Positions 4,931 through 5,050 of a stretch of 5,050 bases of DNA are shown in pieces. The first letter of the stretch is position 1. The number at the start of each line of letters is the position of its first letter. The position numbers and the translations under genes are program-made. The notes below the pieces were generated by a model. It made no database searches. It was not told the DNA's origin and was given only the letters and a program-made list of their open reading frames with translations. The stretch covers positions 1-5,050 of the forward strand of contig JAAWNI010000167.1 of NCBI GenBank assembly GCA_022798855.1, in the 5' to 3' direction. Source of the stretch: Lawsonibacter sp. Lineage in GTDB: Bacteria; Bacillota; Clostridia; Oscillospirales; Oscillospiraceae.

Positions 4931-5050
4931 ACGGTAGAAACCTGTCGATTCCTGGGGGCCGGTCCCCAAAACCGGAAAAGCCCGGGCGGCCCTCGCAGCT
5001 GTAAGAACCGTTCAGACGGTCGTTTGAGATTGTGAATACAGGTTCTAAGC
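4931..5050 (+). ncRNA. Structured RNA leader, possibly a cobalamin-riboswitch-like element; incomplete at right edge
   Basis: Seen: a GC-rich, hairpin-dense, apparently non-coding segment behind a good promoter. AACCTGT (4939-4945) can pair with ACAGGTT (5038-5044), closing the whole element. Inside are CCGGT/ACCGG (4959-4963/4971-4975), GGGCC/GGCCC (4956-4960/4988-4992) flanked by CTG/CAG (4952-4954/4996-4998), and ACCGT/ACGGT (5007-5011/5016-5020) with a 4-nt loop. Family knowledge: cobalamin riboswitches carry a CCGGTGaaAAtCCGG hairpin followed by CCCGCnACTGTaAg. Here CCGGT...AAAACCGG and CCCTCGCAGCTGTAAG resemble both in order, but loop lengths differ and the canonical GGGAAT is not intact. 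It could equally be another riboswitch class or a standalone small RNA. The regulated gene would lie beyond the right edge. Confidence 0.4.

Noticed and set aside
5021..5050. Possible first CRISPR repeat (GTTTGAGA... at the right edge)
   Set aside because: Only one copy is visible, no repetition can be tested before the edge, and the stretch is better explained as the closing part of the structured RNA.

Overview
The window looks like chromosomal DNA from a GC-rich, endospore-lineage Clostridia, most plausibly an Oscillospiraceae relative (Flavonifractor/Oscillibacter type). This rests on a Spo0A-family regulator, strong AGGAGG-type Shine-Dalgarno sites, sigma-A style promoters and coding sequence whose third positions are mostly G or C. 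The taxonomic call is inference. All convincing genes are on the + strand.

Layout. (1) 1-715: C-terminal part of an ABC-3 family metal permease (ZnuB/MntB type), cut by the left edge. (2) 716-976: an intergenic stretch with a terminator-like hairpin, further inverted repeats, a very good sigma-A promoter (TTGACA-17-TACAAT) and a 17-bp dyad in the predicted 5' UTR. (3) 977-2611: an acyl-CoA synthetase/AMP-dependent ligase, apparently monocistronic. (4) 2651-2693: a perfect 17-bp hairpin that can be read as the ligase terminator, but whose 3' arm also holds a strong Shine-Dalgarno site placed 6 nt before an ATG. (5) 2695-3015: an unrecognised 106-codon ORF, or a hairpin-rich leader, whose stop overlaps the start of the next gene. 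(6) 3012-3794: a ZIP-family (GufA-like) metal transporter. (7) 3795-4105: a 311-nt gap, GC-rich then strongly A/T-rich, holding the likely control region of spo0A. (8) 4106-4864: a Spo0A-family response regulator. (9) 4865-5050: a promoter followed by a structured RNA element, possibly a cobalamin-riboswitch-like leader, running off the right edge.

The genes do not form one operon. Two metal transporters of unrelated families bracket the ligase. The transporters presumably serve divalent metal uptake, the ligase activates an unknown carboxylic acid to its CoA thioester, and Spo0A is the master sporulation/stationary-phase regulator. The usual spoIVB neighbour is not upstream of this spo0A.

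The most notable observation is in the Spo0A receiver domain. The phosphoacceptor Asp is replaced by Glu (E57), the second acidic-pocket residue by Thr (T12), and the proline four positions after the phosphosite by Thr (T61). The DNA-binding domain is almost perfectly conserved. This suggests a Spo0A paralogue or lineage variant that does not depend on normal phosphorelay input. The self-occluding hairpin before the ZIP gene and the RNA-like element at the right edge are the next most interesting items.
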